From an uncultured Bacilli bacterium (lineage in GTDB: Bacteria > Bacillota_I > Bacilli_A > RF39 > UBA660), in contig CAJUJA010000008.1 of the NCBI GenBank assembly GCA_910586635.1, positions 6,765 to 15,378 of the forward strand: 8,614 bases of DNA, read 5' to 3'. The position numbers were made by a program, and so were the translations under genes. Below are positions 1 to 7,201 of the stretch, in pieces. Each line of letters opens with the position of its first letter. Position 1 is the first letter of the stretch. The notes under the pieces were generated by a model. The model saw only the letters and a list, made by a program, of their open reading frames with translations. It was not told where the DNA came from and did no database searches.

Positions 1-471
1 AATATCAATATTTACATAATAACTACTTGTTAATATAGAATCAGCTGGTAAATGATTTTCTGTTAATACTCTTTTAGGATTTTCAAAATCTTCAATATCA
101 TAAAGAGTAAAATCTACTACTTTATATTTTATATTTCCCTTTAAAGCTAATAAATCACCCTCATAATTAACGGCTTGATTTTTCCCCTTAAATAAATACC
201 ACTTGTCATTAAAGTAAAGATTATAATTTCCATAATAGGAATGATCAATATAAGTATAATATTCCTTCCAATTATATAGATTAATATCTTCAAAAGAAGC
301 AGAATTCCATTTGGTACCATTTTTACGAAAAATAGCACCATTGCCAACTAAAATAATATTTTCTTCCTTTGCATTCTTAATTAAATTCCGCCCAATAGTT
401 AGAAAGAATAGTCCTGCTAAAAGAACAATAACTATTATAATTAACGCAGAAATTTTTGTAGATTTTTTCAT
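1..471 (-). CDS. Unrecognised single-pass membrane protein, 3' end cut by window edge
   Basis: The frame is open from ATG at 471 to the window edge, giving 157 visible codons without a stop; the C-terminus lies outside. AGGAGG at 476-481 stands 4 bases before the ATG and overlaps the TAG stop (480-482) of the upstream hydrolase gene, so the two are probably translationally coupled. The protein begins MKKSTK and has one hydrophobic helix at about residues 8-25. The rest is polar and rich in Tyr, Asn, Asp and Trp (for example NWKEYYTYIDHSYYGNY), as in a secreted or extracytoplasmic domain held by an N-terminal anchor. There is no lipobox cysteine and I recognise no family. Position suggests an accessory part of the secretion apparatus. 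A VirB8-like role (N-terminal helix plus outer domain) is possible by architecture only; I see no sequence evidence for it. I am confident it is a real gene but not of its function. Confidence 0.8.
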   Translation of the reverse strand, partial: MKKSTKISALIIIVIVLLAGLFFLTIGRNLIKNAKEENIILVGNGAIFRKNGTKWNSASFEDINLYNWKEYYTYIDHSYYGNYNLYFNDKWYLFKGKNQAVNYEGDLLALKGNIKYKVVDFTLYDIEDFENPKRVLTENHLPADSILTSSYYVNIDI

Positions 472-475
472 AAAT

Positions 476-481
476 CCTCCT
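476..481 (-). promoter_or_regulatory. Shine-Dalgarno AGGAGG overlapping the upstream stop codon
   Basis: A full AGGAGG lies 4 bases before the ATG at 471 and shares bases with the TAG that ends the hydrolase gene. This fixes the start of the left-edge gene and suggests that ribosomes finishing the hydrolase message can pass directly to it. Confidence 0.75.
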
Positions 482-2477
482 AATTTGCTTTGAAATATCC
501 TAGTCGACTAGTATTTTTCCAATTATATTCTTGCCATAAGTTGGTTGCAGTACTACCAGGATCAAACATATGAACAGTATTAGAACTAACCGAATCAATA
601 GCAACCCAATGTTGTCCGTTTCCTCCTCCGCCCTTTACTTCGGCTACTACATAATAACCACTATTCAGTAAGGATTGAATACTATTTAACTTAGCAGATT
701 TAGACTGATTCGCAATATTTTGATTCCCCTGATAAATGAAGTTCGGAGCTGTTGTACTGACCTTGCCCCAATTAAAATTACCTTTTTTATCAAAACCACC
801 AGTAGAATTTAGTTTTTGAACAAAACTTCCTGGATTAAAATCACCGGATACAGTAGTAGAAACACCAGATTTTGCGATTAAAATTGCAACTGATGTTGCT
901 AAACATCCTGCTGACTGTATGGTAGCAGAACTATTTCCTAAGCGAATCGAAGAATAAGAAGCACCATACTGTTTCCAAGAGGTATAATCTCCAGTGGATG
1001 TAGAACCACCTGTACAATTTGCTGTATAAATATCTTTATTCGAACCATATGATTGTAATAAAATTTGTTTATAATCAAGAGAATTACTCAAATTTCCCCA
1101 TTCCGTCTGCTTACTAGCTGCATAATTTGTCCCTACAATATACCCATTTTTATTTACAAGAACCTGGCCAGCTGTTTCTGATACCCATTGTCTTGCCTTT
1201 GCATTATCTGGCATAGCCCCTTTATAAGTAACTTTATTATTCACTCCTGAGAAAACATCCTGATACTGATTAGACGCAGCACCCTTTTTAGAACAACCCT
1301 TGTCAGGATTACAAAATACCTGATCAGCAACACAGTTTCTTACTTGTAATACCCACTGTCCATTTTCATTTTTAAGAGTGACCCCATTTGCCTTATTTAC
1401 TCCACGAATTGCTCGGTCTAAAATAAAACTTCGGGCAGCAACAGCTTGCGTTTTAGCATGTGCCTCATTTTGTCCTCCAGAAATTTCTCCATATACAACA
1501 CCTAAAATATAAGTCTCAAAGTCGATAAGACTTTCCCCTTCAATGGGAACATTATCACTTCCATCGCAAAAGCTAGAATGCATAAGTCTTACTTTCAAAT
1601 TAGAAATTTGCTGATTAAATTTAACTACAGATTGTCCATTCGTAGCACCCTTAATATCATAAGTACAACTCCCGCCTAAATTAGTGGGCCCACTACTAAT
1701 TTCTGATTCATATTTACTTCCCTTTGCTCCTTCTCGATCTGGACTTCCTATTCCATTTTCTGCATCATCTTCATCAGCAGATCCCACCGCAGAAAATATT
1801 CCAAGAGCAGGAAAAAGAAAAATAAAACAACAAATTCCAATTATAATTAACTTTTTCTTATTTGATAAAAATAGCTTCCCAGAAATATCACCTAAAAAAT
1901 TAGTATTTTCTTCATCAGAACTGGAATCCCCCTCCCCAGCAGAATTCCCATCTGTAGAAGAATCAAAAGAATCGGTTTCCATTTTTTTATTTCCTAAAAG
2001 ACTTCCTAATCCCCCTGGTAGTCCGGGTTTTGATACTCCCCCATTGGTAGAGTTAGCACCCTCCTTGGCTAAGTCATCACCTTGAGCAGCTGCTCCGCTA
2101 CCATCTGCTCCACCTGCTGCTAAAGAAATTCCTTTATCAGCAGCATCTAAGGCTCCAGAGTCATCTAATTTTTTAGTAGCCTTAGACATTCCTGGAATTT
2201 TATTTAAAAGTTCACCACCTTTATTTAAAATCTTATCTCCAATTGGAGTTTTTGCCGCAAGATCAACAGCAGCTGCTCCTGCTGGCCCTCCTGCATAAGC
2301 AGCAGCCCCCTTAGCAGCCACTTTAGCCGCCTTTTTATTAGAATCTTGATTTTCCTTATTAGTATCACCTTTAGATGCAGAATAAGAATTATCAGCAGAT
2401 GATTTACCTTTATTATTAGCAGAAGTAGTAGTACCCTCATTGTTACTACTACTTTTTTCTATATTACGATCTGGCAT
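480..2477 (-). CDS. Membrane-anchored SpoIID-type lytic transglycosylase fused to a C39-like peptidase (T4SS cell-wall hydrolase)
   Basis: The protein is 665 residues from ATG 2477. A GTG at 2486 would add three residues but lies inside the Shine-Dalgarno AGGTGAT (2482-2488), so I prefer the ATG. Residues 1-205 are low-complexity, rich in Ala, Gly, Ser, Asn, Asp and Lys. KKK then precedes a membrane helix at about 210-231, placing the N-terminus in the cytosol and the rest outside. Residues about 314-482 resemble SpoIID/LytB: ETYILGVVYGE carries the likely catalytic Glu331, followed by KTQAVAARSF. Residues about 495-665 resemble Peptidase_C39_2: Cys525 in SAGCLATS, His623 in GQHWVAI, and Asp639 in MFDPG. 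SpoIID enzymes cleave glycan strands; C39-type domains are cysteine peptidases. Together they could open the wall for the secretion channel, the role of SLT/NlpC-P60 or CHAP proteins in better-known Gram-positive systems. Six further cysteines in the outer part could form disulfides. Domain calls are firm; substrates are inferred. Confidence 0.85.
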   Translation of the reverse strand: MPDRNIEKSSSNNEGTTTSANNKGKSSADNSYSASKGDTNKENQDSNKKAAKVAAKGAAAYAGGPAGAAAVDLAAKTPIGDKILNKGGELLNKIPGMSKATKKLDDSGALDAADKGISLAAGGADGSGAAAQGDDLAKEGANSTNGGVSKPGLPGGLGSLLGNKKMETDSFDSSTDGNSAGEGDSSSDEENTNFLGDISGKLFLSNKKKLIIIGICCFIFLFPALGIFSAVGSADEDDAENGIGSPDREGAKGSKYESEISSGPTNLGGSCTYDIKGATNGQSVVKFNQQISNLKVRLMHSSFCDGSDNVPIEGESLIDFETYILGVVYGEISGGQNEAHAKTQAVAARSFILDRAIRGVNKANGVTLKNENGQWVLQVRNCVADQVFCNPDKGCSKKGAASNQYQDVFSGVNNKVTYKGAMPDNAKARQWVSETAGQVLVNKNGYIVGTNYAASKQTEWGNLSNSLDYKQILLQSYGSNKDIYTANCTGGSTSTGDYTSWKQYGASYSSIRLGNSSATIQSAGCLATSVAILIAKSGVSTTVSGDFNPGSFVQKLNSTGGFDKKGNFNWGKVSTTAPNFIYQGNQNIANQSKSAKLNSIQSLLNSGYYVVAEVKGGGGNGQHWVAIDSVSSNTVHMFDPGSTATNLWQEYNWKNTSRLGYFKAN

Positions 2478-2481
2478 ATCT

Positions 2482-2488
2482 ATCACCT
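2482..2488 (-). promoter_or_regulatory. Shine-Dalgarno AGGTGAT that decides the hydrolase start
   Basis: AGGTGAT matches the anti-Shine-Dalgarno of 16S rRNA over seven bases and ends 4 bases before ATG 2477. The competing upstream GTG (2484-2486) is part of this motif and has no comparable site before it, so the ATG is the better start. Confidence 0.65.
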
Positions 2489-2505
2489 ACTTCTATTTTT
2501 TATTC

Positions 2506-4296
2506 TTATAATCCTCCACCACTACCAAATGAATCTAATTCTTGTTTTGTTACAGAGACATTAATTCTCATTCGTCGATTTCCACAAACAAATAATGCCT
2601 CTCCTTGTGAATATCTTTTAATACTTTCCTTTTCACTCTCATTTAAATCAATCAATAAACTTAAGTCCTCAACTGCTTGTTTTCTTAGTCCCATAACTAA
2701 ATAATAAGAAGCATTATCAAAGATTGCTTTTCCCTGTGTTATCACAGTTGGTGCAGAAAAATCACTTGGTTGTTGAGTAATAATAATAGTACCAGTATTA
2801 TATTTACGAGCACGTCTTTGCACTTGTGCTAAAAAGTCAGCTCCTAAAGTATTTTGCTCTCCAAGTAAGACATGAGCTTCATCTACCATCAAAACAGTAT
2901 CGACGCTAGTATCTAGGCAAAGGCCCCATGCATACTTTAATACGTTAAAAAACAAAGCATTTTTTACATTAGAATCACTGTTCATTAATTCTTTAATATT
3001 AAAAACCATAAAATCACTATTACCATTAATGGTAGTGTGACCATCAAAATAAAATTTTAATTCCTTAATAATCGGTCTTACCTTTAATTCTAATCGCTCC
3101 ATAATATCCCGTTCATGAGTTTGCTCTGTCATCGAAGTAAGCCTACCCTTTATTGTTGCATAAACATCTGTAAATGTAGGATAATCCTCAGAAGTAAAAC
3201 CTGAAAAATCGGTATCAAAATCAATTCCAAAACGCTTATAAGTATCCTGAACAATTTCTGAAAACATAGTTAATACATCCTCTGGAATTGACGGATCATA
3301 ATATTTCATAAATGCTTTCAAAAACTGTAAAGTTCTAGTTAAAACAGTATAGCCTAACCCTTGTTTAATTTCCTCATCATCAGCATCAATAACCACTTCT
3401 AAAGGATTAATTAATCCAAACTCTCCTCCTTTTCCAATATCTACTTGATCTCCACCAAATGTCCTAGTAATTTCAGAAAGCTCATTTTCGGGATCAATTG
3501 CTACAATTTGACATCTATTTCTAATATGAGTTCGAAGCATTAATTTAGCAGCTGTCGATTTACCAGAACCCGAAGTACCTAAAATAATCATATTAGCATT
3601 ATTTCTATTATTTTCTTTTCTGATCTTATACAAAAATTGGTTAAATAAAATCACACCACCTGAGAAATCAACACCAAGTAAAGTAGAAGGTCCTGGATCT
3701 TTAATACTGTCAAAAATAAAGGGATACATTGCTGCTATAGTAACGGAAGGAATTGGCGTTCCGATTCTTTCTTCTATATCTTGTGATGGAAAAATAGGTA
3801 AAATAGATTTCAAGACCTTTTCCTGCTCAAAGCGTAAAGAAATTGCTTTTAATTCCATAGCATCTAAATAGTTCTTTACATTCACCTTCCTCATTTCCAA
3901 ATCTTCTTTTGTATCAGCAGTAATCATAATGTGCATTTGAAAATCAAAAATACGTGCTTGAGACCCTGCTAACATAGAAATAAAATATTCTAAACTCTCA
4001 TAATCCTGGCGGATTCTCTCACGAGAGGTTTGATCACGCTCTTTACTATATCTTTCTTTTAAATCTGCCACCTGCTTGTTTAACATTTTAGATATCATAG
4101 AAAATTCAACTGGAATATGTTTTATAACAATCTTAATTCCAGACATACTGGTTAGTGTTGATAAATAACCAGGTTGAATATATCTTGGGTAAGAAACAAC
4201 AGAAAGAATTGTTGCGTATTTATCACTAATAAAGAAATCACTAGCATTAAAACTTAATCCTTTAGGGGCTAATTGCCCTCTTAAACTTACACTCAT
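2506..4296 (-). CDS. virB4: VirB4/TraE-family conjugation ATPase, core and motor domain
   Basis: This is the energising ATPase of a type IV secretion system, expected on the cytosolic face of the membrane. Of 596 residues, 1-200 contain the middle VirB4 region (ISDKYATILSVVSYP, then a coiled charged stretch around 70-100). The P-loop ATPase domain follows: Walker A GTSGSGKST at 240-248 and Walker B TVLMVDEAH at 467-475 with Asp472 and Glu473. ITQQP at 506-510 is the usual glutamine-bearing motif and GLRKQ at 536-540 a likely arginine-finger region. The ATG overlaps the TGA of the preceding gene as ATGA (4293-4296), with GGTGAT just upstream, indicating coupled translation. Full-length VirB4 proteins are near 800 residues; here the N-terminal domain is the separate 203-residue product upstream, and the two sum to 799. 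All active-site motifs are intact, so it should be active. VirD4/TcpA is unlikely because the N-terminal half lacks membrane helices and matches VirB4. Confidence 0.93.
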   Translation of the reverse strand: MSVSLRGQLAPKGLSFNASDFFISDKYATILSVVSYPRYIQPGYLSTLTSMSGIKIVIKHIPVEFSMISKMLNKQVADLKERYSKERDQTSRERIRQDYESLEYFISMLAGSQARIFDFQMHIMITADTKEDLEMRKVNVKNYLDAMELKAISLRFEQEKVLKSILPIFPSQDIEERIGTPIPSVTIAAMYPFIFDSIKDPGPSTLLGVDFSGGVILFNQFLYKIRKENNRNNANMIILGTSGSGKSTAAKLMLRTHIRNRCQIVAIDPENELSEITRTFGGDQVDIGKGGEFGLINPLEVVIDADDEEIKQGLGYTVLTRTLQFLKAFMKYYDPSIPEDVLTMFSEIVQDTYKRFGIDFDTDFSGFTSEDYPTFTDVYATIKGRLTSMTEQTHERDIMERLELKVRPIIKELKFYFDGHTTINGNSDFMVFNIKELMNSDSNVKNALFFNVLKYAWGLCLDTSVDTVLMVDEAHVLLGEQNTLGADFLAQVQRRARKYNTGTIIITQQPSDFSAPTVITQGKAIFDNASYYLVMGLRKQAVEDLSLLIDLNESEKESIKRYSQGEALFVCGNRRMRINVSVTKQELDSFGSGGGL

Positions 4297-4904
4297 ACTG
4301 GCATCACCGTTCCAAACTCCGTTGTATTTCCCCCATTTAAGAAATTATCCAAAATAATTCGCAAATCATCATTACTAGCTTGTGATGCATTAAGCCCACA
4401 AGTAGCTAATCCATTAATTAGTAACCTTATCTTTTTTTGAATGATATCATCATTTTTCTCTTTAAATAGAAAATAATACTCTGTATCTACAATATTATTA
4501 TTAATAAAAGATTGTCCCTTATCTAAATCCTGTAAAATTAACTTTCTAATTGCTGGAGTCTGAGTATCATTTAATTGTAATTGCAACTGAGACATATAAA
4601 CAGATAAATCAACGGGTCTATCAGCAACTACTAACCAGAATTCAAAATCAATCATATTATAAAAATTCTTTAAACTAATTAAAACATTTTCTTGAGCATT
4701 CCCATCTAAAATGAAAATATTTCTAGGAGTAATTTTAACTCCCGTTACTTTATAACCCCCATAAGTATAAATCATACTATTTTGAATTGCTCTTACTGGT
4801 AACCAATCCTCTGTCGATCTGTTTCTTCCCTTTTCTTTTTCCTTCGCCAATTCTAATACACCAACCTTTCCATTTATAATCCCTTTGATTTGTAAAAAAC
4901 TCAA
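4293..4904 (-). CDS. Detached N-terminal domain of VirB4 (TraC-like)
   Basis: The 203-residue product resembles the N-terminal domain of VirB4/TraC proteins. STEDWLPVRAI (30-40) is followed by GGYKVTGVKITPRNIFIL and then DFEFWLVVADRPVDLSVYM, a pattern like the 'STQD-L...I.dG...vl.v..iNF' opening of that family. It carries no P-loop. In VirB4 this domain contacts the membrane and channel partners, so the product probably works bound to the ATPase encoded next (ATGA overlap at 4293-4296). The start is uncertain: TTG 4904 overlaps prgI by 128 bases, TTG 4850 by 74 bases, and neither has a clear Shine-Dalgarno site. ATG 4775 lies one base past the prgI stop and would suit reinitiation, but it removes the STEDW motif. 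I keep the longest form while treating residues 1-28 as unproven. Fusion to PrgI by frameshift, or a base-call indel, are alternatives. Confidence 0.75.
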   Translation of the reverse strand: MSFLQIKGIINGKVGVLELAKEKEKGRNRSTEDWLPVRAIQNSMIYTYGGYKVTGVKITPRNIFILDGNAQENVLISLKNFYNMIDFEFWLVVADRPVDLSVYMSQLQLQLNDTQTPAIRKLILQDLDKGQSFINNNIVDTEYYFLFKEKNDDIIQKKIRLLINGLATCGLNASQASNDDLRIILDNFLNGGNTTEFGTVMPV

Positions 4905-5142
4905 TGAGTTCTAAAATAACATTTAATATATTATGATAATGAGGAACTGGAACTACTAAGAATCCAGTTATAAAGGATGGCAACATAACTACTACTGTTA
5001 CAACTGTAGAAGTTAACGGTAAGATTACCATTAATATAATAGTCAGTAAAACACCTGTCCCAAATAAAATTAAATCAAATGGTCTAAATAGACCAAGAAT
5101 TAATTGTCCTCTTTTCGTATTTGCTGGAATTAAATAAATCAT
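4777..5142 (-). CDS. PrgI/VirB3-family inner-membrane T4SS protein
   Basis: The 121-residue protein has the length and layout of PrgI/VirB3-like proteins. A short N-terminus (IPANTKRGQLILGLFRPFD) is followed by two membrane helices at about 22-41 and 45-64, then VPHYHN (65-70) and YKWKGW (89-94), which I recognise as typical of Gram-positive PrgI proteins. The tail is basic (GKRKGKKQ) and probably cytosolic. VirB3-type proteins dock VirB4 at the membrane, and in some systems the two are fused. The ATG at 5142 follows GGGAGTG by 8 bases. The gene starts 30 bases after the virB6-like stop, and its last 128 bases overlap the N-terminal VirB4 gene in another frame. Residues after about 95 are therefore read from sequence that may mainly encode the neighbour, and the natural C-terminus could differ. 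Confidence 0.82.
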   Translation of the reverse strand: MIYLIPANTKRGQLILGLFRPFDLILFGTGVLLTIILMVILPLTSTVVTVVVMLPSFITGFLVVPVPHYHNILNVILELIEFFTNQRDYKWKGWCIRIGEGKRKGKKQIDRGLVTSKSNSK

Positions 5143-5150
5143 CTACATCA
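5143..5150 (-). repeat. Leader octamer TGATGTAG, copy 3 (between prgI Shine-Dalgarno and ATG)
   Basis: Here the octamer fills the spacer between GGGAGTG and the prgI ATG, so the message reads AUG-UAG-AUG. The first AUG is immediately closed by a stop and lies 6 bases before the real start. Confidence 0.4.
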
Positions 5151-5172
5151 CACTCCCTTATGGATTATTATT

Positions 5173-7173
5173 TCATCTTGAATTTCGCATATTTTTATTT
5201 GTTCGTTCTGTTATTTCCTTATCTGCATTAATGGCTTCATCTATTCTAGCATTTCGCCTATCTGATGATGCAAGTTTTTCATTTTTAGGAATAGATGTTA
5301 CATTACGAAGTGTTTCTTTTAAGACACCTGTCCTCATAGCCTCTCTACCATCATGAGAAAATAAATCAGTTAGTCTAACATCTCTTTCACCAGCATGAAC
5401 CTCTCTTAAATCACCATGTTTTGCTCTATAACTATTACGAGAGCCTCCTCTTTTATCCATTTCAGCTTGCATATCTTTGTATAGTGCTTCTTTTCTTCCA
5501 GCATCTGCCTGAGCTTTAAGATAAGATTCCTGTAAATAATTAGCAGCCCTTAGACGCTCAGCATCATTCATCACATAATTTCCATTACTATCTTGGTGAC
5601 CAAAGTTTCTTGCTAGGCCTTCTTCTTCTGCAGCAGTCATCTGACCTCGTACAAAATTTTCGTATTCATTTTTCCTTCTAGATGCCTCATCCTGCATATC
5701 ATACATTTCACCTTTAGTCTGTTCGATTCTTCCGGCTGTAAGACCCTCACGATCTAAGTATCTTTCTCCACGCTTCATTTGTTTATAAGTCATTTTGTCA
5801 TTACCAGTTAACTCTTGAGCCATATAATCCTCTCCACTAGTAAAACTTTGTCCTACCCCTGGAGCTTGTTTTCCCTGATTAAAAGCAGCAACTTGCATAT
5901 CTGCAGCATTTTTACTAGCAGATAGAGCATCTCTAAAACTACCTCCAGCACGGATAGCACCTGCAGCTGCCATGGCACCAGAAAGACCAAAATTGCTTAA
6001 GCTTCCCTTTAATCCTAAAGTATCCTTAACAAACTTAGGTGCGATTCTAGCAAAATAGAACATACCAATAATAATAAAAACTGTAGAAATGGCTCCTATC
6101 GTACCACTTGCAATTGGAATATCAAGACCATGGTCAATAATTTCCTGAACACAGAATAATACAAAAAATATAATAATAAGTCTTAAAAATAAATCTAAAT
6201 AGGTAGAAGTAAGTGCCTTAACCCATGAAGCAAAGGCCCCGTCCTTAGACGACTTTGGATCAATATAACTAATAATAGGAATCGGTGCAATCAATCTCAA
6301 AACAGCCATTTTTAAAGCACGAACTGCAATATCGACACAAAAGCCAAGCAATATAACTACAACAAATGCACCACAAATAGTAGAAATAATAGGAGTATAG
6401 ACAAAAGAATAATTATCATCACTTCCATTAGGACCAGTACACCAATCATTAATATTATCTAAAATATCATTAGGTGTGGATGTTGTAGAAGTATAAGTGT
6501 TATAATCATTTCCCCAACCTGAGCTACACATATAATTAGATGGGTTTGTTGCTCCCTCTTCCGTTGCTCCTTTTTTCAAATTAATCCGAACAAAAGTCTT
6601 CAATATAAAGGTTGCTAATTCTTTGGCACTTTGTGACTTATCATTTATAATATCATTAGAACTCTCTGATAAGGTTGAATCTGTATTATTCGTACTAACA
6701 TTTCCAACAATCAATTTTCCTAAAACATTTTGACCAACAACCCTGGACTGAAGAGAATATAGCGTTCCAAATAATAAACCATTCTCATTTAAATAAGCAT
6801 TATAACTTCCCTCCTCCGCATAAGGAATATTCAGAGGGATAATGGCCGTAAACATTGCTAACATAACAATAATTCTACTAATAATTTTTCCCATACCATT
6901 ATCTTTATTAGTTAACCGCTCAGGATCCATAACGGCTTGCATTAAAGATACAGAGACTTTAAATATCATAAACACCCCTATAATCAACTGAATTCTGGAA
7001 TAAAAATTTCTAATGATATCTGATGATAAAATGGAAGCATCCGCTATATTAAAAAAAACTTCATAGGCAATCATTAAAAGCCAGTATACAACACGGTCAA
7101 AAAGAGCAAAAAAACTTCTAATAATATCCATCCACCAATGGGTAACTTGAGTATCTGTTTCTAAATCAAACAT
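5173..7173 (-). CDS. VirB6/TrbL-like polytopic channel protein with long cytosolic tail
   Basis: The 666-residue protein has predicted membrane helices at about 21-42, 61-80, 97-116, 262-284, 287-304, 326-346 and 355-377. The segment RALKMAVLRLIAPIPIISYI and the following DPKSSKDGAFASWVKA are typical of Gram-positive TrbL/VirB6-like conjugation proteins. Residues about 117-260 form a large loop, outside by topology, with two cysteines (216, 245) that could pair. Residues about 390-666 are hydrophilic and strongly charged, rich in Lys, Arg, Glu and Asp, with helix-forming stretches, and should lie in the cytosol. VirB6-type proteins build the inner-membrane part of the translocation channel. 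ATG 7173 is supported by AGAGGTGAT at 7180-7188 with a 6-base spacer. The gene begins 28 bases after the second pilin-like gene and ends 30 bases before prgI, consistent with one transcript. Family assignment is good; the tail's function is unknown. Confidence 0.85.
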   Translation of the reverse strand: MFDLETDTQVTHWWMDIIRSFFALFDRVVYWLLMIAYEVFFNIADASILSSDIIRNFYSRIQLIIGVFMIFKVSVSLMQAVMDPERLTNKDNGMGKIISRIIVMLAMFTAIIPLNIPYAEEGSYNAYLNENGLLFGTLYSLQSRVVGQNVLGKLIVGNVSTNNTDSTLSESSNDIINDKSQSAKELATFILKTFVRINLKKGATEEGATNPSNYMCSSGWGNDYNTYTSTTSTPNDILDNINDWCTGPNGSDDNYSFVYTPIISTICGAFVVVILLGFCVDIAVRALKMAVLRLIAPIPIISYIDPKSSKDGAFASWVKALTSTYLDLFLRLIIIFFVLFCVQEIIDHGLDIPIASGTIGAISTVFIIIGMFYFARIAPKFVKDTLGLKGSLSNFGLSGAMAAAGAIRAGGSFRDALSASKNAADMQVAAFNQGKQAPGVGQSFTSGEDYMAQELTGNDKMTYKQMKRGERYLDREGLTAGRIEQTKGEMYDMQDEASRRKNEYENFVRGQMTAAEEEGLARNFGHQDSNGNYVMNDAERLRAANYLQESYLKAQADAGRKEALYKDMQAEMDKRGGSRNSYRAKHGDLREVHAGERDVRLTDLFSHDGREAMRTGVLKETLRNVTSIPKNEKLASSDRRNARIDEAINADKEITERTNKNMRNSR

Positions 7174-7191
7174 AGCCGTATCACCTCTTTT

Positions 7192-7199
7192 CTACATCA
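7192..7199 (-). repeat. Leader octamer TGATGTAG, copy 2 (virB6-like gene)
   Basis: The octamer begins two bases after the stop of the 144-residue gene and precedes AGAGGTGAT. A seven-base relative, TGATGTA, also occurs at 7661-7667 in the leader of the 144-residue gene. Confidence 0.4.
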
Positions 7200-7201
7200 A
7201 C

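Noticed and set aside
147..493. Short open frames on both strands at the left edge (147-347 minus, 311-493 plus)
   Set aside because: They overlap the well-started gene on 1-471, lack ribosome sites and look like AT-rich chance frames.
1684..2085. Open frame of 133 codons on the plus strand
   Set aside because: It lies antisense to the low-complexity and membrane part of the hydrolase gene; its Ser/Pro-rich product mirrors the Gly/Ala/Asp-rich codons opposite and has no ribosome site or family.
2225..2440. 71-codon minus-strand frame within the hydrolase gene
   Set aside because: It is a shifted reading of the Ala/Lys-rich N-terminal codons, giving a Leu/Ile-rich product with no independent start signal.
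4829..4843. Classic -1 programmed frameshift site between prgI and virB4N
   Set aside because: The required shift is +1 (or -2), and the A-rich stretch does not form an X-XXY-YYZ heptamer in the prgI frame. Recoding remains only one of several options.
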